Shown: positions 24,370 through 33,208, numbered from the stretch's first letter. The stretch is 64,000 bases of DNA from Saccharopolyspora soli (GCF_022678645.1 NZ_JALBWV010000048.1:1-64000), one strand, 5' to 3'. The notes: a model not told the origin generated them from the sequence alone. Program-made: numbers and translations.

Positions 24370-25911
24370 TCATTCCACCGGTATCTCCACTGTGGATGGT
24401 GCGGATGCGGTGGAGTCGAAGACCAGGTTCGATCCGAGCGAGCTTCGACCCTGGTAGCGCGGATCGACGGTGTCCACGACCAGTCCGATCCGGTGGCCCG
24501 CCGGTACCTGCCACAACGTCGGTTCCAGACCCAGGTCGAGTTCGACGGGACGACCTGGCGCCGCGTCGCGGACGGTGAACGGCTTGTACGTGATCAGGCT
24601 CGCGGCGCCGGAGGGGTCGACGTCGCAGAGATAAGCGAACACCGAGGTGTCCGGGCTGCTCGGGGTGATCGTCGTCCGCAGCCGCGCGGCGCCGTTGACC
24701 GTCACCGCTGTGCGGTACGGCTGGCTCGTCCAGACACCGGCGGCACGCCGATCCACCAGCGGCAGCAGCACACCGGTCGGGACGTTGAAACCCTGCAGCG
24801 TTCCGTTGACCATGACCGCACCGCTGTCGGCCACCGTGGGCACCCCCGCGGCGATCTCCCGGCTCCACTCCACCGGCGCACTGCCCATCGACCCGTCGGC
24901 CTGGAGGTACCGGGTGTCCACAGTGGTCATCGGGAGATCCGGGTAGCCGCGCCACGTGCCGCCGTTGACGGGCTTGAGCTGCACCGGGGACTCGACGTCG
25001 ATGCCGTTGTCCACACCTCGCAGGTAGCGGTCGAACCAGCGGGCGGTCGATTCCCAGATGTCGTTGGGCATTCCAGCGGCGCCGAACAGCTCCGGCGTGG
25101 CGTGGTCACCAGGCGAGAACATCAACCGCTTGGGGCCGCGCAAACCCCGGTACAGGTCGACCATCTGCCGCGGCGGGAACAGCGAGTCCTCCCAGGCGTT
25201 GGCGATCAGCACCGCGGTTCCGTTGCCGTTGAGCTCGTCGACGTGCGTCAACGGCGAACGCACCGGCGCCATGCCGAGGCCGTCCTCCGCGTGCCCGGCT
25301 CGATAGGCCCGTTCCAGCTCGCGGAGATCGTCACCGAACCTGCCGGTGAGGTGGCCGCTGGCCAGCAGCAGCTCCGCACCCTGGGAACTCACCGTGCGGT
25401 TTGGGTACAGCGATGCCACCAGATCGGCCCAACCGCTCATCGCCGAGACGGCCCGGACCCGCGGATCCGCCGCAGCGGTGAGCACGCTGATCCCCGCGCC
25501 GTATGAAACGCCTGCCATTCCAACGCGTTCCGGATCGCTCGCGGTGTTCTCCAGCGCCCAGTCGATCACCGCCGAAGCATCCGCCACGTCCGCTGGCCCG
25601 GCGACCTCGACCTCGCCCCCGGAGCCGTGGAACCCCCGCGCGGTGTAGCTGACGACGACGTAGCCGGACTGGTAGGCCAGTTTCGCGGCGGCGCCCACGT
25701 ACTCCTCGCTGGACATCGACCAACTGGCGGGCATCACCAGGACCGGGAACGGGCCGTTACCGCGCGGCTCGACCACCTTGGCGTCCAGCGGCACACCGTC
25801 GGCGCCGGGAATGGTCTGCGAGCGGACCGTGCAGCCGGGTTCGGCCTGGGCGGATGCCGCCAGCAGGAACACCAGCAGGACTGCGGTCACTACGGCAAGC
25901 GAACGGCGCAC
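24370..25911 (-). CDS. Secreted CocE/NonD-type alpha/beta hydrolase (X-Pro dipeptidyl-peptidase-like)
   Basis: 513 residues. A signal peptide covers about residues 1-26 (RRSLAVVTAVLLVFLLAASAQA). The alpha/beta hydrolase nucleophile elbow is GVSYGAG; an acid loop is seen in IANAWEDSLFPP and a His in SPGDHATPE. The C-terminal ~200 residues form the jelly-roll X-Pro_dipeptidyl-peptidase_C domain (GLEPTLWQVPAGHRIGLVVD). Such enzymes hydrolyse acyl or peptide bonds outside the cell; the substrate is unknown. GTG at 25911 follows GGGAG and places the signal correctly. It is convergent with the IclR gene, with only 3 bp between the stops. Confidence 0.82.
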   Translation of the reverse strand: MRRSLAVVTAVLLVFLLAASAQAEPGCTVRSQTIPGADGVPLDAKVVEPRGNGPFPVLVMPASWSMSSEEYVGAAAKLAYQSGYVVVSYTARGFHGSGGEVEVAGPADVADASAVIDWALENTASDPERVGMAGVSYGAGISVLTAAADPRVRAVSAMSGWADLVASLYPNRTVSSQGAELLLASGHLTGRFGDDLRELERAYRAGHAEDGLGMAPVRSPLTHVDELNGNGTAVLIANAWEDSLFPPRQMVDLYRGLRGPKRLMFSPGDHATPELFGAAGMPNDIWESTARWFDRYLRGVDNGIDVESPVQLKPVNGGTWRGYPDLPMTTVDTRYLQADGSMGSAPVEWSREIAAGVPTVADSGAVMVNGTLQGFNVPTGVLLPLVDRRAAGVWTSQPYRTAVTVNGAARLRTTITPSSPDTSVFAYLCDVDPSGAASLITYKPFTVRDAAPGRPVELDLGLEPTLWQVPAGHRIGLVVDTVDPRYQGRSSLGSNLVFDSTASAPSTVEIPVE

Positions 25912-25959
25912 GGCGACTCCCGATCTCCCGTTGATCCGGAGCCCGCATTCAACCACTAC

Positions 25960-25973
25960 CTACTCGCGAGTAG
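25960..25973. promoter_or_regulatory. Perfect 14-bp palindrome
   Basis: CTACTCGCGAGTAG lies 49 bp upstream of the hydrolase start, a plausible operator site. Its binding protein is unknown. Confidence 0.4.
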
Positions 25974-25980
25974 CAAGACT

Positions 25981-26028
25981 GGTCGTGAGTGGAAACGGTC
26001 GTTCTAGCGACCATTTCCACGCACGACC
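25981..26028. repeat. Inverted repeat of the GTGAGTG family between divergent genes
   Basis: GGTCGTGAGTGGAAACGGTCG pairs, with three mismatches, with its complement ending at 26028. Unlike the other copies it sits between divergent genes, so a terminator role is less obvious. Its loop lacks GTTGGAGC. Confidence 0.5.
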
Positions 26029-26129
26029 AACTCGACGACCGAATACCGCCAGACTCGATCGCCGTTCGTCGCCAGTATCGAACCCGGCCCGGCAACGGCC
26101 GGTCCGATACTCGGCTGATCGAGGAAGAG

Positions 26130-26894
26130 ATGGACACGACGCGTTTCCAGTCCAAAGTGGTCGTGGTGACCGGAGCGACCTCCGGCATCGGCGAGGCGGT
26201 GTGCCAACGACTGGCCGCCGAAGGCGCGGCAGTGGTGCTCGGCGCCCGCAGCAAGGATGTCGGCGAGCAGTTGGCCGCCGACATCCGCGCGAGCGGCGGT
26301 CGGGCATTGTTCGTGCCCACCGACGTCACGGTGGAAAGCGACGTCGCGGCGTTGGTCCGCGCGGCGGTGGACGAGTACGGGCGGCTGGACGGCGCGTTCA
26401 ACAACGCGGGTGCTGTCAACGCATTCGGCCCCGTGCAGGACATCGACGACACCGGCTGGCGCGCGGACGTCGAACTCAACCTGAGCAGCGTGTTCTACGG
26501 GCTGAAGTACGAGGTCCCAGCGATCATCGCCACCGGTGGTGGCGCGATCCTCAACAACGCCTCGAACCTGGGCGTGGTCGGAATGGGCGGTGTTTCGCCC
26601 TACGTCGCGGCAAAGCACGGTGTCGTCGGCCTGACCAAGGCGGTCGCGTTGGAGACCGCGAAGCAAGGCATCCGCGTCAACGCGATCGCCGCCGGGGCGG
26701 TGAACACCCCGGCATTCCGCACCACCATGGGCGCGACCCCGGAAGGCGTGGCGCAGATCGTCGGCCTGCACCCGATGGGTCGAGTCTCGGGCCCGGAAGA
26801 AATCGCAGCGTTCGCGGCATTCCTGCTCAGCGAGGAGGCGAGCTTCATCACCGGCGCCAACCTGTCGATCGACGGCGGCTTCACCGCGCAGTGA
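26130..26894 (+). CDS. Short-chain dehydrogenase/reductase
   Basis: A 254-residue classical SDR. The cofactor loop is TGATSGIG (residues 12-19), followed by NNAG. The catalytic Ser lies in ILNNASN and the Tyr-x3-Lys in YVAAKHG; the end has the typical ITGANLSIDGGFTAQ. ATG at 26130 follows GAGGAAGAG. The substrate is unknown. It stands alone between an exported hydrolase and a small membrane protein, and it could belong with the sugar dehydrogenases further right. Confidence 0.84.
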   Translation: MDTTRFQSKVVVVTGATSGIGEAVCQRLAAEGAAVVLGARSKDVGEQLAADIRASGGRALFVPTDVTVESDVAALVRAAVDEYGRLDGAFNNAGAVNAFGPVQDIDDTGWRADVELNLSSVFYGLKYEVPAIIATGGGAILNNASNLGVVGMGGVSPYVAAKHGVVGLTKAVALETAKQGIRVNAIAAGAVNTPAFRTTMGATPEGVAQIVGLHPMGRVSGPEEIAAFAAFLLSEEASFITGANLSIDGGFTAQ

Positions 26895-26956
26895 CGCACC
26901 TGGTGCGGTTTCGCTTGAAGCGGTGCTGTGGTCGGCAGCCACCGACCACAGCACCG

Positions 26957-27289
26957 TCATTCCGGCTTGCGCAACCGAGGCCCGGCGGAGCGCCGGAGTT
27001 GCAGAATCCGCGCCGTGCCAACGAGTGCGACCAGCAGAGCACCGGCGAGCACGGCGAAGAGCATCGCCACGCCCAACGGCAGGTTGCCCGCGGTCCACAG
27101 GAAGCGCACGGTCACGCTCTCGGCGTTCTGCACGACGAAGACCAGCAGGAACACCAGCACGATCACCGCGACGACGACCGAGACCCAGATCCCGCCGGTC
27201 CGCGTCCGCGCCACCTGCCGAGCTCGCTCGCGCTTCGGTCCGTGCCCATTCCCGGCTCCCCCGGCCCCGCGCGCCCCATCCTCAACCAT
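26957..27289 (-). CDS. LapA-domain (DUF1049) small membrane protein
   Basis: About 110 residues: a basic, Gly-rich N-terminus, then two hydrophobic segments (WVSVVVAVIVLVFLLVFVVQ and PLGVAMLFAVLAGALLVALV) separated by NAESVTVRFLW, the typical LapA signature. LapA-like proteins sit in the cytoplasmic membrane; their role in actinobacteria is unclear. The start is uncertain among ATG codons at 27289, 27298 and 27301, none with a clear ribosome site. Confidence 0.72.
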   Translation of the reverse strand: MVEDGARGAGGAGNGHGPKRERARQVARTRTGGIWVSVVVAVIVLVFLLVFVVQNAESVTVRFLWTAGNLPLGVAMLFAVLAGALLVALVGTARILQLRRSAGPRLRKPE

Positions 27290-27358
27290 GGGGATCATCA
27301 TCGACGCCAAACCGCCCGAAACGGCACACGCACGCCGACCCCCTCCCCCTGTCGTGTA

Positions 27359-27404
27359 GTCGTGAGTGCCGAAGCGCGTTGGAGCGTGCTTCGGCACTCA
27401 CGAC
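27359..27404. terminator. Hairpin of the GTGAGTG family with GTTGGAGC loop
   Basis: GTCGTGAGTGCCGAAGC pairs perfectly with GCTTCGGCACTCACGAC; the loop reads GCGTTGGAGCGT. It begins after the sugar-isomerase stop (minus strand) and probably terminates that transcript. Confidence 0.6.
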
Positions 27405-27406
27405 CT

Positions 27407-28195
27407 TCAGGCCCAGCGGGAATGGCCCTCGTTCACCAGGGTGTTGGCGTTGGTGGCCAGCAGGTCGAACGGGTCCAGTTCGGTGCTGTCGATTTCGGCT
27501 ACGTGCCAACGGATCCCCGTGGTGCCGCGCAGGGCCTCGGCGTTGTTGACCTTGCCGGTGCCGAGCGGGGTTTGCGCAGCGCCCGGTTCGGCCGGGCCGT
27601 CTTTGAGGTGCACCGCGACCGTTCTGGCTCCCAAGGTCGTCAGGACTTGGGCCGGGTCGGCACCCGCCGCGACCGCCCAGTAGACGTCGAGCTCCGCCAG
27701 CAGATCGTCGCTGGTGCGAGCCCAGAAGCGGTCGTACCCGGTGCTGCCGTCGGGCAGTTCGGCCCATTCGAACCAGTGGTTGTGGTAGCCGAGGCGCAGC
27801 TCAACGGACACCTCTCGGGCCGCCGAGCCGAGCGCGTCGGCGAAGGCGTCGACCTGTCCCGGATCCGCGAAGGTGCCTTCGCCGAAACCGGCGACCAGCC
27901 GCGGATGCGGGACGAACGCCGTGTCGGCGCCGATGATCGCGCACTCCTCGGCGAGTTCCGCCACGTCGTTCGGCAGCCCGGCGTGCACCGCCGAGACCGA
28001 CAGACCCGCCGCGTCGAGACCGGCGCGCAGCGACCGGGCCGCGGCGAGGCGGTCCGCGAGCGGCTTGTCCGGGGAGCCGAGCCCGAACGGTTCGACGTAG
28101 CGGAATCCGATCTCGGCCAACCGGTCGAGGGTGCCGTTGCGGTCCACGGCGAGCTGCTCGCGGACGCTGTAGAGCTGGACGGAAAGCGTGGCCAA
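27407..28195 (-). CDS. Sugar phosphate isomerase/epimerase-family TIM-barrel protein
   Basis: A 262-residue AP-endonuclease-2-type TIM barrel, starting MATLSVQLYSVREQLAVDRN. Likely metal ligands lie in LRLGYHNHWFEW, LAELDVYWAV and VAVHLKDG. Members isomerise, epimerise or dehydrate sugars; those beside Gfo/Idh/MocA genes often act on oxidised (keto) sugars. It is downstream of and in the same direction as the dehydrogenase at 28275, with 79 bp between, so co-transcription is likely. Confidence 0.8.
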   Translation of the reverse strand: MATLSVQLYSVREQLAVDRNGTLDRLAEIGFRYVEPFGLGSPDKPLADRLAAARSLRAGLDAAGLSVSAVHAGLPNDVAELAEECAIIGADTAFVPHPRLVAGFGEGTFADPGQVDAFADALGSAAREVSVELRLGYHNHWFEWAELPDGSTGYDRFWARTSDDLLAELDVYWAVAAGADPAQVLTTLGARTVAVHLKDGPAEPGAAQTPLGTGKVNNAEALRGTTGIRWHVAEIDSTELDPFDLLATNANTLVNEGHSRWA

Positions 28196-28274
28196 AGCGA
28201 ACTCCCGAGGTCAGGCGACGATCAACGTGCGGATGGTGCGATGCGCGGGACGTGGAGCATTCCCAGCCGCATCA

Positions 28275-29411
28275 TCACACCTTCGTCCAGGAACGGTTGT
28301 GCGCGGAGCGGAGGACTGCGTCGACCAGCCGCGCGGAGCGCAGCCCGTCGTCGAAGGTGGGCAGCCCCTCCGGGCTGCCGCCGTCGATCGCGGCGTAGGC
28401 GTCCGCGACGAACGCTTCGAAGCACTGCGCATATCCCTGCGCGTGCCCTGCGGGCAGCGTCGAAAGCCGACGCTGTTCCGGCGAGCCGTGTTCGGGATCG
28501 CGGACCAGGATCCGGTTGCCGTCGGTCCCGCCGAGCCAGATCCGTTCCGGGTTCTCCTGGTCGAACACCGCGCTGCCGAGCGTTCCGTCCAATTCGAACC
28601 ACAGCCGGTTCTTCCGGCCCGCGGCGACCTGCGAGATCGTGGCCGTGCCGAGCACTCCCCCGGCCGTCCGCAGCAGCAACGCGGCTGAATCCTCGGTGCG
28701 CACCTCGACCCGGTCGCCGGAAACCGCCGCCGGACCGGTGAAACTCGGTCCCGCGGTTGCAGGTCGGGTCGGCACCGCGATGGACAGCTCGGCCAGCACG
28801 TCGGTGAACTCCTCGCCGGAGACCCACTGGACGAGGTCGCACCAGTGCGAACCGATATCGGCGAACGCCCGCGACGGCCCGCCCAGTCCGGGGTCGACCC
28901 GCCAGCTCGACGCATCCGGCGACAACATCCAGTCCTGCAGGTAACTGCCGTGCAGCAGGTTCCAGTCCCCGAACTCCCCCGCCTGCCGCCGGGCTCGGAT
29001 CTCCCGCACCACCGGGTGGTAGCGGTAGACGAACGGAACCGCGGCGACCCGGCCGCTTCCCGCTGCGGCGACGGCCATCCGCTCGGCCTCGGCCAGCGAA
29101 ACACCCAGCGGCTTCTCGCAGATCACGTGCTTGCCCGCGCGCAGGGCGGCCTCAGCGAACGGCGCGTGGGTGGCGTTCGGGGTGCAGACGTGCACGACAT
29201 CGACGCGCTCGTCGGCCAGCACTTCGGCTAGGTCCTGGTAGGCACGCACGCTCCATCCGCTGGCCACCTGACGCGACCGCTGCGGGGATGACGCCAGGAC
29301 GCCGACCAGGTCGGCGCCCGCGAGGATCGCAGCGCGCCGATGCACCTCGCCGATCATCCCGGCGCCCAGGATCGCCACACCCCGTCCGGACGGTGCGCGT
29401 TCAGGGCCCAC
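28275..29411 (-). CDS. Gfo/Idh/MocA-family NAD(P)-dependent sugar dehydrogenase
   Basis: A 378-residue oxidoreductase. The Rossmann loop is GAGMIGEVH; EKPLG carries the family lysine (HVICEKPLGVSLAEAE); the catalytic region DIGSHWCDLVQW contains the Asp-x3-His. GTG at 29411 is chosen because AAGGAGG lies 6 bp upstream; a TTG directly before it is the alternative. It is divergent from the ROK repressor gene and probably controlled by it. The substrate is likely a sugar or inositol, possibly oxidised at C3. Confidence 0.84.
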   Translation of the reverse strand: MGPERAPSGRGVAILGAGMIGEVHRRAAILAGADLVGVLASSPQRSRQVASGWSVRAYQDLAEVLADERVDVVHVCTPNATHAPFAEAALRAGKHVICEKPLGVSLAEAERMAVAAAGSGRVAAVPFVYRYHPVVREIRARRQAGEFGDWNLLHGSYLQDWMLSPDASSWRVDPGLGGPSRAFADIGSHWCDLVQWVSGEEFTDVLAELSIAVPTRPATAGPSFTGPAAVSGDRVEVRTEDSAALLLRTAGGVLGTATISQVAAGRKNRLWFELDGTLGSAVFDQENPERIWLGGTDGNRILVRDPEHGSPEQRRLSTLPAGHAQGYAQCFEAFVADAYAAIDGGSPEGLPTFDDGLRSARLVDAVLRSAHNRSWTKV

Positions 29412-29516
29412 CAAGAGCCTCCTTCGGTTGGATCAGTTGACAGCTACGGGTGTCTCACGCCCGATTTACGTCGCGGTCAAAGCTAGATCGCTGGGTTTTA
29501 GGTCGGCAAGAGCTAT

Positions 29517-29543
29517 GATTTATTTTCTTTTCGGTCAATAATC
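29517..29543. promoter_or_regulatory. AT-rich inverted repeat, possible ROK operator
   Basis: GATTTATT (29517-29524) and AATAATC (29537-29543) form an inverted repeat in an unusually AT-rich island. It lies 28 bp before the ROK start and 105 bp before the divergent dehydrogenase. NagC/Mlc-type repressors bind AT-rich inverted repeats of this kind. Confidence 0.45.
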
Positions 29544-29571
29544 GACGGATATTCGAGCAGGAGCAACGACG

Positions 29572-30795
29572 ATGGGGTGGGAACCGGTCCGGTTGGCAGT
29601 GCCGAGGACGTCCGGACGGGCCGACGGCAACCTGGTGCACAGCGGCCTGGCTCGACTGATCGCCTCGGGAGCAGCGGAAAGCCGCGTCGAGTTGGTGCGC
29701 GCCACCGGCCTCGCCCGGTCCACGGTCAACAGCCACCTCGACGCGTTGATCGCGGCCGGAGTGGTCGGCGACCGCGGCCCGACGGGCAACGGCGGTCGCG
29801 GGCGGCCCGCGAACCGGCTGGCCATCGCGCCCCGCGCCGGGGTCGTGCTGGCCGCCGACGTCGGCGTGCACAGCACCCGGCTCGCAGTCGCCGATCTGGG
29901 CCAGAACGTGCTCGCCGAACGGCAGGTAGCGCTCGATCTGGCCATCGGCCCGCAGCGTTCGCTGGACGTCCTCACCGAACACCTGCGCGACCTGCTGACC
30001 GGCTCCCAAGTAGCGCGAACCGAGGTGAAAGCCCTCGTAATGGGCTTGCCCGGACCGGTGGATCCGCGGATGGGCATGCCGGTGCGCCCGCCGATCATGC
30101 CCGGCTGGGACGGTTTCCCGGTCGGCGACACGATGGCCGAGCGGTTCGGCTGCACCGCTTCGGTGGACAACGACGTCAACCTGATGGCCCTCGGCGAAGC
30201 ACGTGCGCTACCGGCCAGCGAATCACCCCTGCTGTTCCTCAAAATCGGCACCGGCATCGGCGGTGGCGTCGTGTTGGCCAGCGGCGAACTGCACCGCGGT
30301 TCCGACGGGGCGGCTGGCGACATCGGCCACATCCGGGTGCCCGGCGCGGACGACGTGATCTGCCAGTGCGGCAACGTCGGCTGCGTCGAGGCGGTCGCGT
30401 CGGCCGACGCGGTGATCAGAGCCCTGCGCACCGAACAAGCCGGGCCGCGGAACATCGAGGACCTCGCGCGGCTGCTGCGCGACGGCGATGCCATCGCGGT
30501 GCGCCGGGTCCGGTCCGCTGCCGCCACCATCGGCGAGGTGGTGGCCATGCTGGTGCACTTCTACAACCCGAAGCGAATCGTCCTCGGTGGACTCATCACC
30601 GCCGCCGGTGACGACATGCTCGCTGGGATCCGCAGCGCCGTCTACCGCCGGGCGCTGCCGCTGGCGACACGGCACTTGTCGCTGGCCAACAGCACATTAG
30701 GACGCTCGGCGGGACTCGCTGGCGCGGCGGTCGCCGCGATCGAGGAAGTGCTGTCCCCGGACGGGATCCACGACCTGATGAACGAGATGTCTTGA
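29572..30795 (+). CDS. ROK-family transcriptional repressor
   Basis: 407 residues. The N-terminal helix-turn-helix is at about 20-75 (ELVRATGLARSTVNSHLDAL). The sugar-kinase-like domain follows: VLAADVGVHSTRLAVADL, KIGTGIGGGVVLASGE and the zinc motif GDIGHIRVPGADDVICQCGN with CVEA. This is the NagC/XylR/Mlc group that senses sugars. ATG at 29572 follows AGGAG. It sits between the divergent dehydrogenase/isomerase pair and the downstream ABC sugar importer, and probably represses both. Confidence 0.86.
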   Translation: MGWEPVRLAVPRTSGRADGNLVHSGLARLIASGAAESRVELVRATGLARSTVNSHLDALIAAGVVGDRGPTGNGGRGRPANRLAIAPRAGVVLAADVGVHSTRLAVADLGQNVLAERQVALDLAIGPQRSLDVLTEHLRDLLTGSQVARTEVKALVMGLPGPVDPRMGMPVRPPIMPGWDGFPVGDTMAERFGCTASVDNDVNLMALGEARALPASESPLLFLKIGTGIGGGVVLASGELHRGSDGAAGDIGHIRVPGADDVICQCGNVGCVEAVASADAVIRALRTEQAGPRNIEDLARLLRDGDAIAVRRVRSAAATIGEVVAMLVHFYNPKRIVLGGLITAAGDDMLAGIRSAVYRRALPLATRHLSLANSTLGRSAGLAGAAVAAIEEVLSPDGIHDLMNEMS

Positions 30796-30845
30796 CACGC
30801 CACAGGCGCGCCACTAACCATGTGAGCCGTCTCACGCCGCAGTTC

Positions 30846-30916
30846 TGAGAACCTGTTCCTGGACCCACTTCGCGTGGGTGGCCAAGCGGCTCCGCCGCTT
30901 CAAGAACAGGTTCTCA
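30846..30916 (+). repeat. Compact three-stem (cloverleaf-like) repeat element
   Basis: The outer 13-bp stem TGAGAACCTGTTC (30846-30858) pairs perfectly with GAACAGGTTCTCA (30904-30916). Inside are two further hairpins, ACCCAC-TTCGC-GTGGGT (30863-30879) and AAGCGG-CTCCG-CCGCTT (30884-30900). It lies between the ROK stop and the binding-protein gene. A relative on the minus strand is at 13669-13732. It may terminate the ROK transcript or be a mobile-type intergenic repeat. Confidence 0.65.
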
Positions 30917-30995
30917 ACGGAATCCCGGGAACGCCCGCCTCGCCGCGCGATCTCGATGCCATCCACCGAAGAACCGCGAAGCGGAGATGACCACG

Positions 30996-32282
30996 ATGCA
31001 GTTGAGAAGCGCCACCTCCCGAGCAGTCGCCGCCACTGCCGCCGTGCTCGCGCTGGCGAGTTGCGCGGGCGGACCGGCCGAAGGCCCGGTCGCCGAACAG
31101 GCACCCGAAGGCAAGGTCGTCGAACCCGGTGCCGCGCAGGGCGCCAGCGGCGAGGTGACCGTCTGCGGCATCCGGGACACCGGAGTGTTCAAAACGCTCA
31201 CCGATTCCTTCAACGCACGCGGAACCGGCGTCACCGCGCGCTACGTCGAACTCGGCCAGGACACCGACGCCGCTCGCGCACAAGCCATCCAACGCCTCGA
31301 AGGCGGCTCGGCCGAGTGCGACATCTACCTGATGGACGTCACGTGGGTCAGCGAGTGGGCGGCGCAGGGCTGGGTGCAGGACCAGACCAAGGTGGTCGAG
31401 CAGCACAAGGCCGATTTCATCCCGGCCACCCTCGAAACCGCGCGGTACGCGCAGCGGTACTGGGCCACGCCCTTCTACACCAACGCGGGTCTGCTGTTCT
31501 ACCGCAACGACCGGGTCCAGCCGCCGACCACCTGGAAGCAGGTGTACGAGCAGGCCGCTCGCGATCCGCGCAACCAGGTCGAGATACAGGCCAAGCAGTA
31601 CGAGGGCCTGACCGTGAACTTCCTCGAAATGCTCTACTCGGCGGGCGGCTCGGTGCTGGACGAGCACGGCAACGTCACGATCGACTCACCGCAGACCCGA
31701 GCGGTGCTCAACTTCATGGCCGAGGGCGTGAAATCCGGTGCGGTCGATCGCGCCGGGCTGACCTACAACGAAGATGGTTCCCGGCGCGCCTACGAATCCG
31801 GTGTCGCTGGCCAGCACCGCAACTGGCCCAGCGCGTACAAGCTCATCCAGCAGACCGACGCCGGTCCGAGCACGGCCGTGGCACCGCTGCCCGCGTTCGA
31901 CGAAGCCAGCAAACCCGCTGCGGTGCTGGGCGGTTGGAACTTCGGGATCGCCACGGCATCCGACAACCCCGGCGCGGCGGTAGCGTTCATCGACTACGCC
32001 AGCAGCGCGGAGTTCCAGAAGACGATAACCCTCAAGCACGCCCAGGCGCCGGTGGTGGCGGCCATCTACGACGATCCCGAGGTGCAGGCAGCGATCCCGT
32101 TCATCACGCAGCTCAAGCAGTCGGTGCTCAGCGCCAAGCCACGCCCGAAGTCGCCGGTGTACGCGCAGATCTCGAAGGCGATCTACAGCAACGTCTACCC
32201 GGTGATCGCCGGGGAGGCCGACGTGGCGACCGCGGTGCCGAAGATGGCCGCCGACATCAAGGCCGCCCAGGAGACCTTCTGA
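30996..32282 (+). CDS. Sugar ABC transporter substrate-binding lipoprotein
   Basis: About 428 residues. A lipoprotein signal ends at the lipobox LALASCAGG, so it is anchored outside the membrane. It is a family 1 extracellular solute-binding protein (VTVCGIRDTGVFKTLTDSFN, WATPFYTNAGLLFYRND, TTWKQVYEQAA, AVLGGWNFGIATASDNPGAA). ATG at 30996 is preferred because GGAG lies 9 bp before it; ATG 30987 abuts that site too closely. It leads an operon with two permeases, a dehydrogenase and a ThuA-like protein. It resembles trehalose/maltose-type binding proteins, but the sugar is not proven. Confidence 0.86.
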   Translation: MQLRSATSRAVAATAAVLALASCAGGPAEGPVAEQAPEGKVVEPGAAQGASGEVTVCGIRDTGVFKTLTDSFNARGTGVTARYVELGQDTDAARAQAIQRLEGGSAECDIYLMDVTWVSEWAAQGWVQDQTKVVEQHKADFIPATLETARYAQRYWATPFYTNAGLLFYRNDRVQPPTTWKQVYEQAARDPRNQVEIQAKQYEGLTVNFLEMLYSAGGSVLDEHGNVTIDSPQTRAVLNFMAEGVKSGAVDRAGLTYNEDGSRRAYESGVAGQHRNWPSAYKLIQQTDAGPSTAVAPLPAFDEASKPAAVLGGWNFGIATASDNPGAAVAFIDYASSAEFQKTITLKHAQAPVVAAIYDDPEVQAAIPFITQLKQSVLSAKPRPKSPVYAQISKAIYSNVYPVIAGEADVATAVPKMAADIKAAQETF

Positions 32283-32287
32283 CCGCC

Positions 32288-33208
32288 ATGAGCACTTGGA
32301 CGAAACCGAAGCGGCAACGGGTCGACTTCCAGCAGCGGCGCACCGCGGTGTGGATGGTCACCCCCGCGCTCGTCGCGATGTTCCTGGTGGCGGCGGTGCC
32401 GATCGGCTACGCCGGTTGGCTTTCGCTGAACGTATACAGCCTGCGCCAGGCGGGTCTGTCGAAGTTCGTCGGGCTGAGCAACTACTGGGCGGCGCTGACC
32501 TCGTCGGCCTGGTGGCAGGCGTTCGGTCAGACGTTCTTCTTCGCCTTCGTCTCGGTGGCCCTGGAAGTGGTCCTCGGGATCGCGATGGCGCTGCTGCTCA
32601 ACATGGCCTTCCGCGGCCGGGGTCTGCTGCGCTCCACCCTGCTGATCCCCTACGCGGTGCTCACCGTGGTCAGCGCCATCACCTGGCAGGCGATGTTCGA
32701 GTCCAACCTCGGCCTGGTGACCGCGATCCTGCGGGCGCTGGGGCTGCCCGGCGGCGATCTGGTGTGGCTCGCCGAGCCGGGCTACGCGATGGCGGTGCTC
32801 ATCGTCGCGGACGTGTGGAAGACGGCGCCGTTCGTCGCGCTGCTCGTGCTGGCCGGACTCCAGGTCATCCCCGCCGACGTGTACGAGGCGGCGGACCTCG
32901 ACGGGGCCAGCCGGTGGCAAACGTTCTGGCAGGTCACGTTGCCGCTGTTGCGGCCCGCGATCGCGCTCGCGGCCATCTTCCGGCTGCTGGACGCACTGCG
33001 GATCTTCGACCTGCCGTTCGTGCTCACCAAAGGGGCCAACGGCACGCAGACCATGTCCATGCTCGCCTACCAGGAACTGCGCGAGGGCAGGCTGATCGGG
33101 CAGGGCTCGGCGCTGTCCATCCTGACCTTCTGCACGGTCATGCTGGTGTCGTTGGTCTACATCCGGTTCGCGGGCGGCAACATTCGCGACGTCGCGAGGG
33201 AGCACTGA
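32288..33208 (+). CDS. Sugar ABC transporter permease (MalF type)
   Basis: A 306-residue inner-membrane permease with six hydrophobic segments. The EAA loop is EAADLDGASRWQTFWQVTLP. It starts (ATG 32288) 5 bp after the binding-protein stop and its TGA overlaps the next ATG. It forms the translocation pore with the next gene product; no ATPase gene is nearby, so a shared MsiK-type ATPase is expected, as is common in actinobacteria. Confidence 0.88.
   Translation: MSTWTKPKRQRVDFQQRRTAVWMVTPALVAMFLVAAVPIGYAGWLSLNVYSLRQAGLSKFVGLSNYWAALTSSAWWQAFGQTFFFAFVSVALEVVLGIAMALLLNMAFRGRGLLRSTLLIPYAVLTVVSAITWQAMFESNLGLVTAILRALGLPGGDLVWLAEPGYAMAVLIVADVWKTAPFVALLVLAGLQVIPADVYEAADLDGASRWQTFWQVTLPLLRPAIALAAIFRLLDALRIFDLPFVLTKGANGTQTMSMLAYQELREGRLIGQGSALSILTFCTVMLVSLVYIRFAGGNIRDVAREH

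Noticed and set aside
25778..28741. 987-codon plus-strand open frame across the SDR, LapA and isomerase genes
   Set aside because: The translated sequence is low-complexity Arg/Pro-rich and crosses real genes on both strands as well as hairpins. It is a GC-bias artefact.
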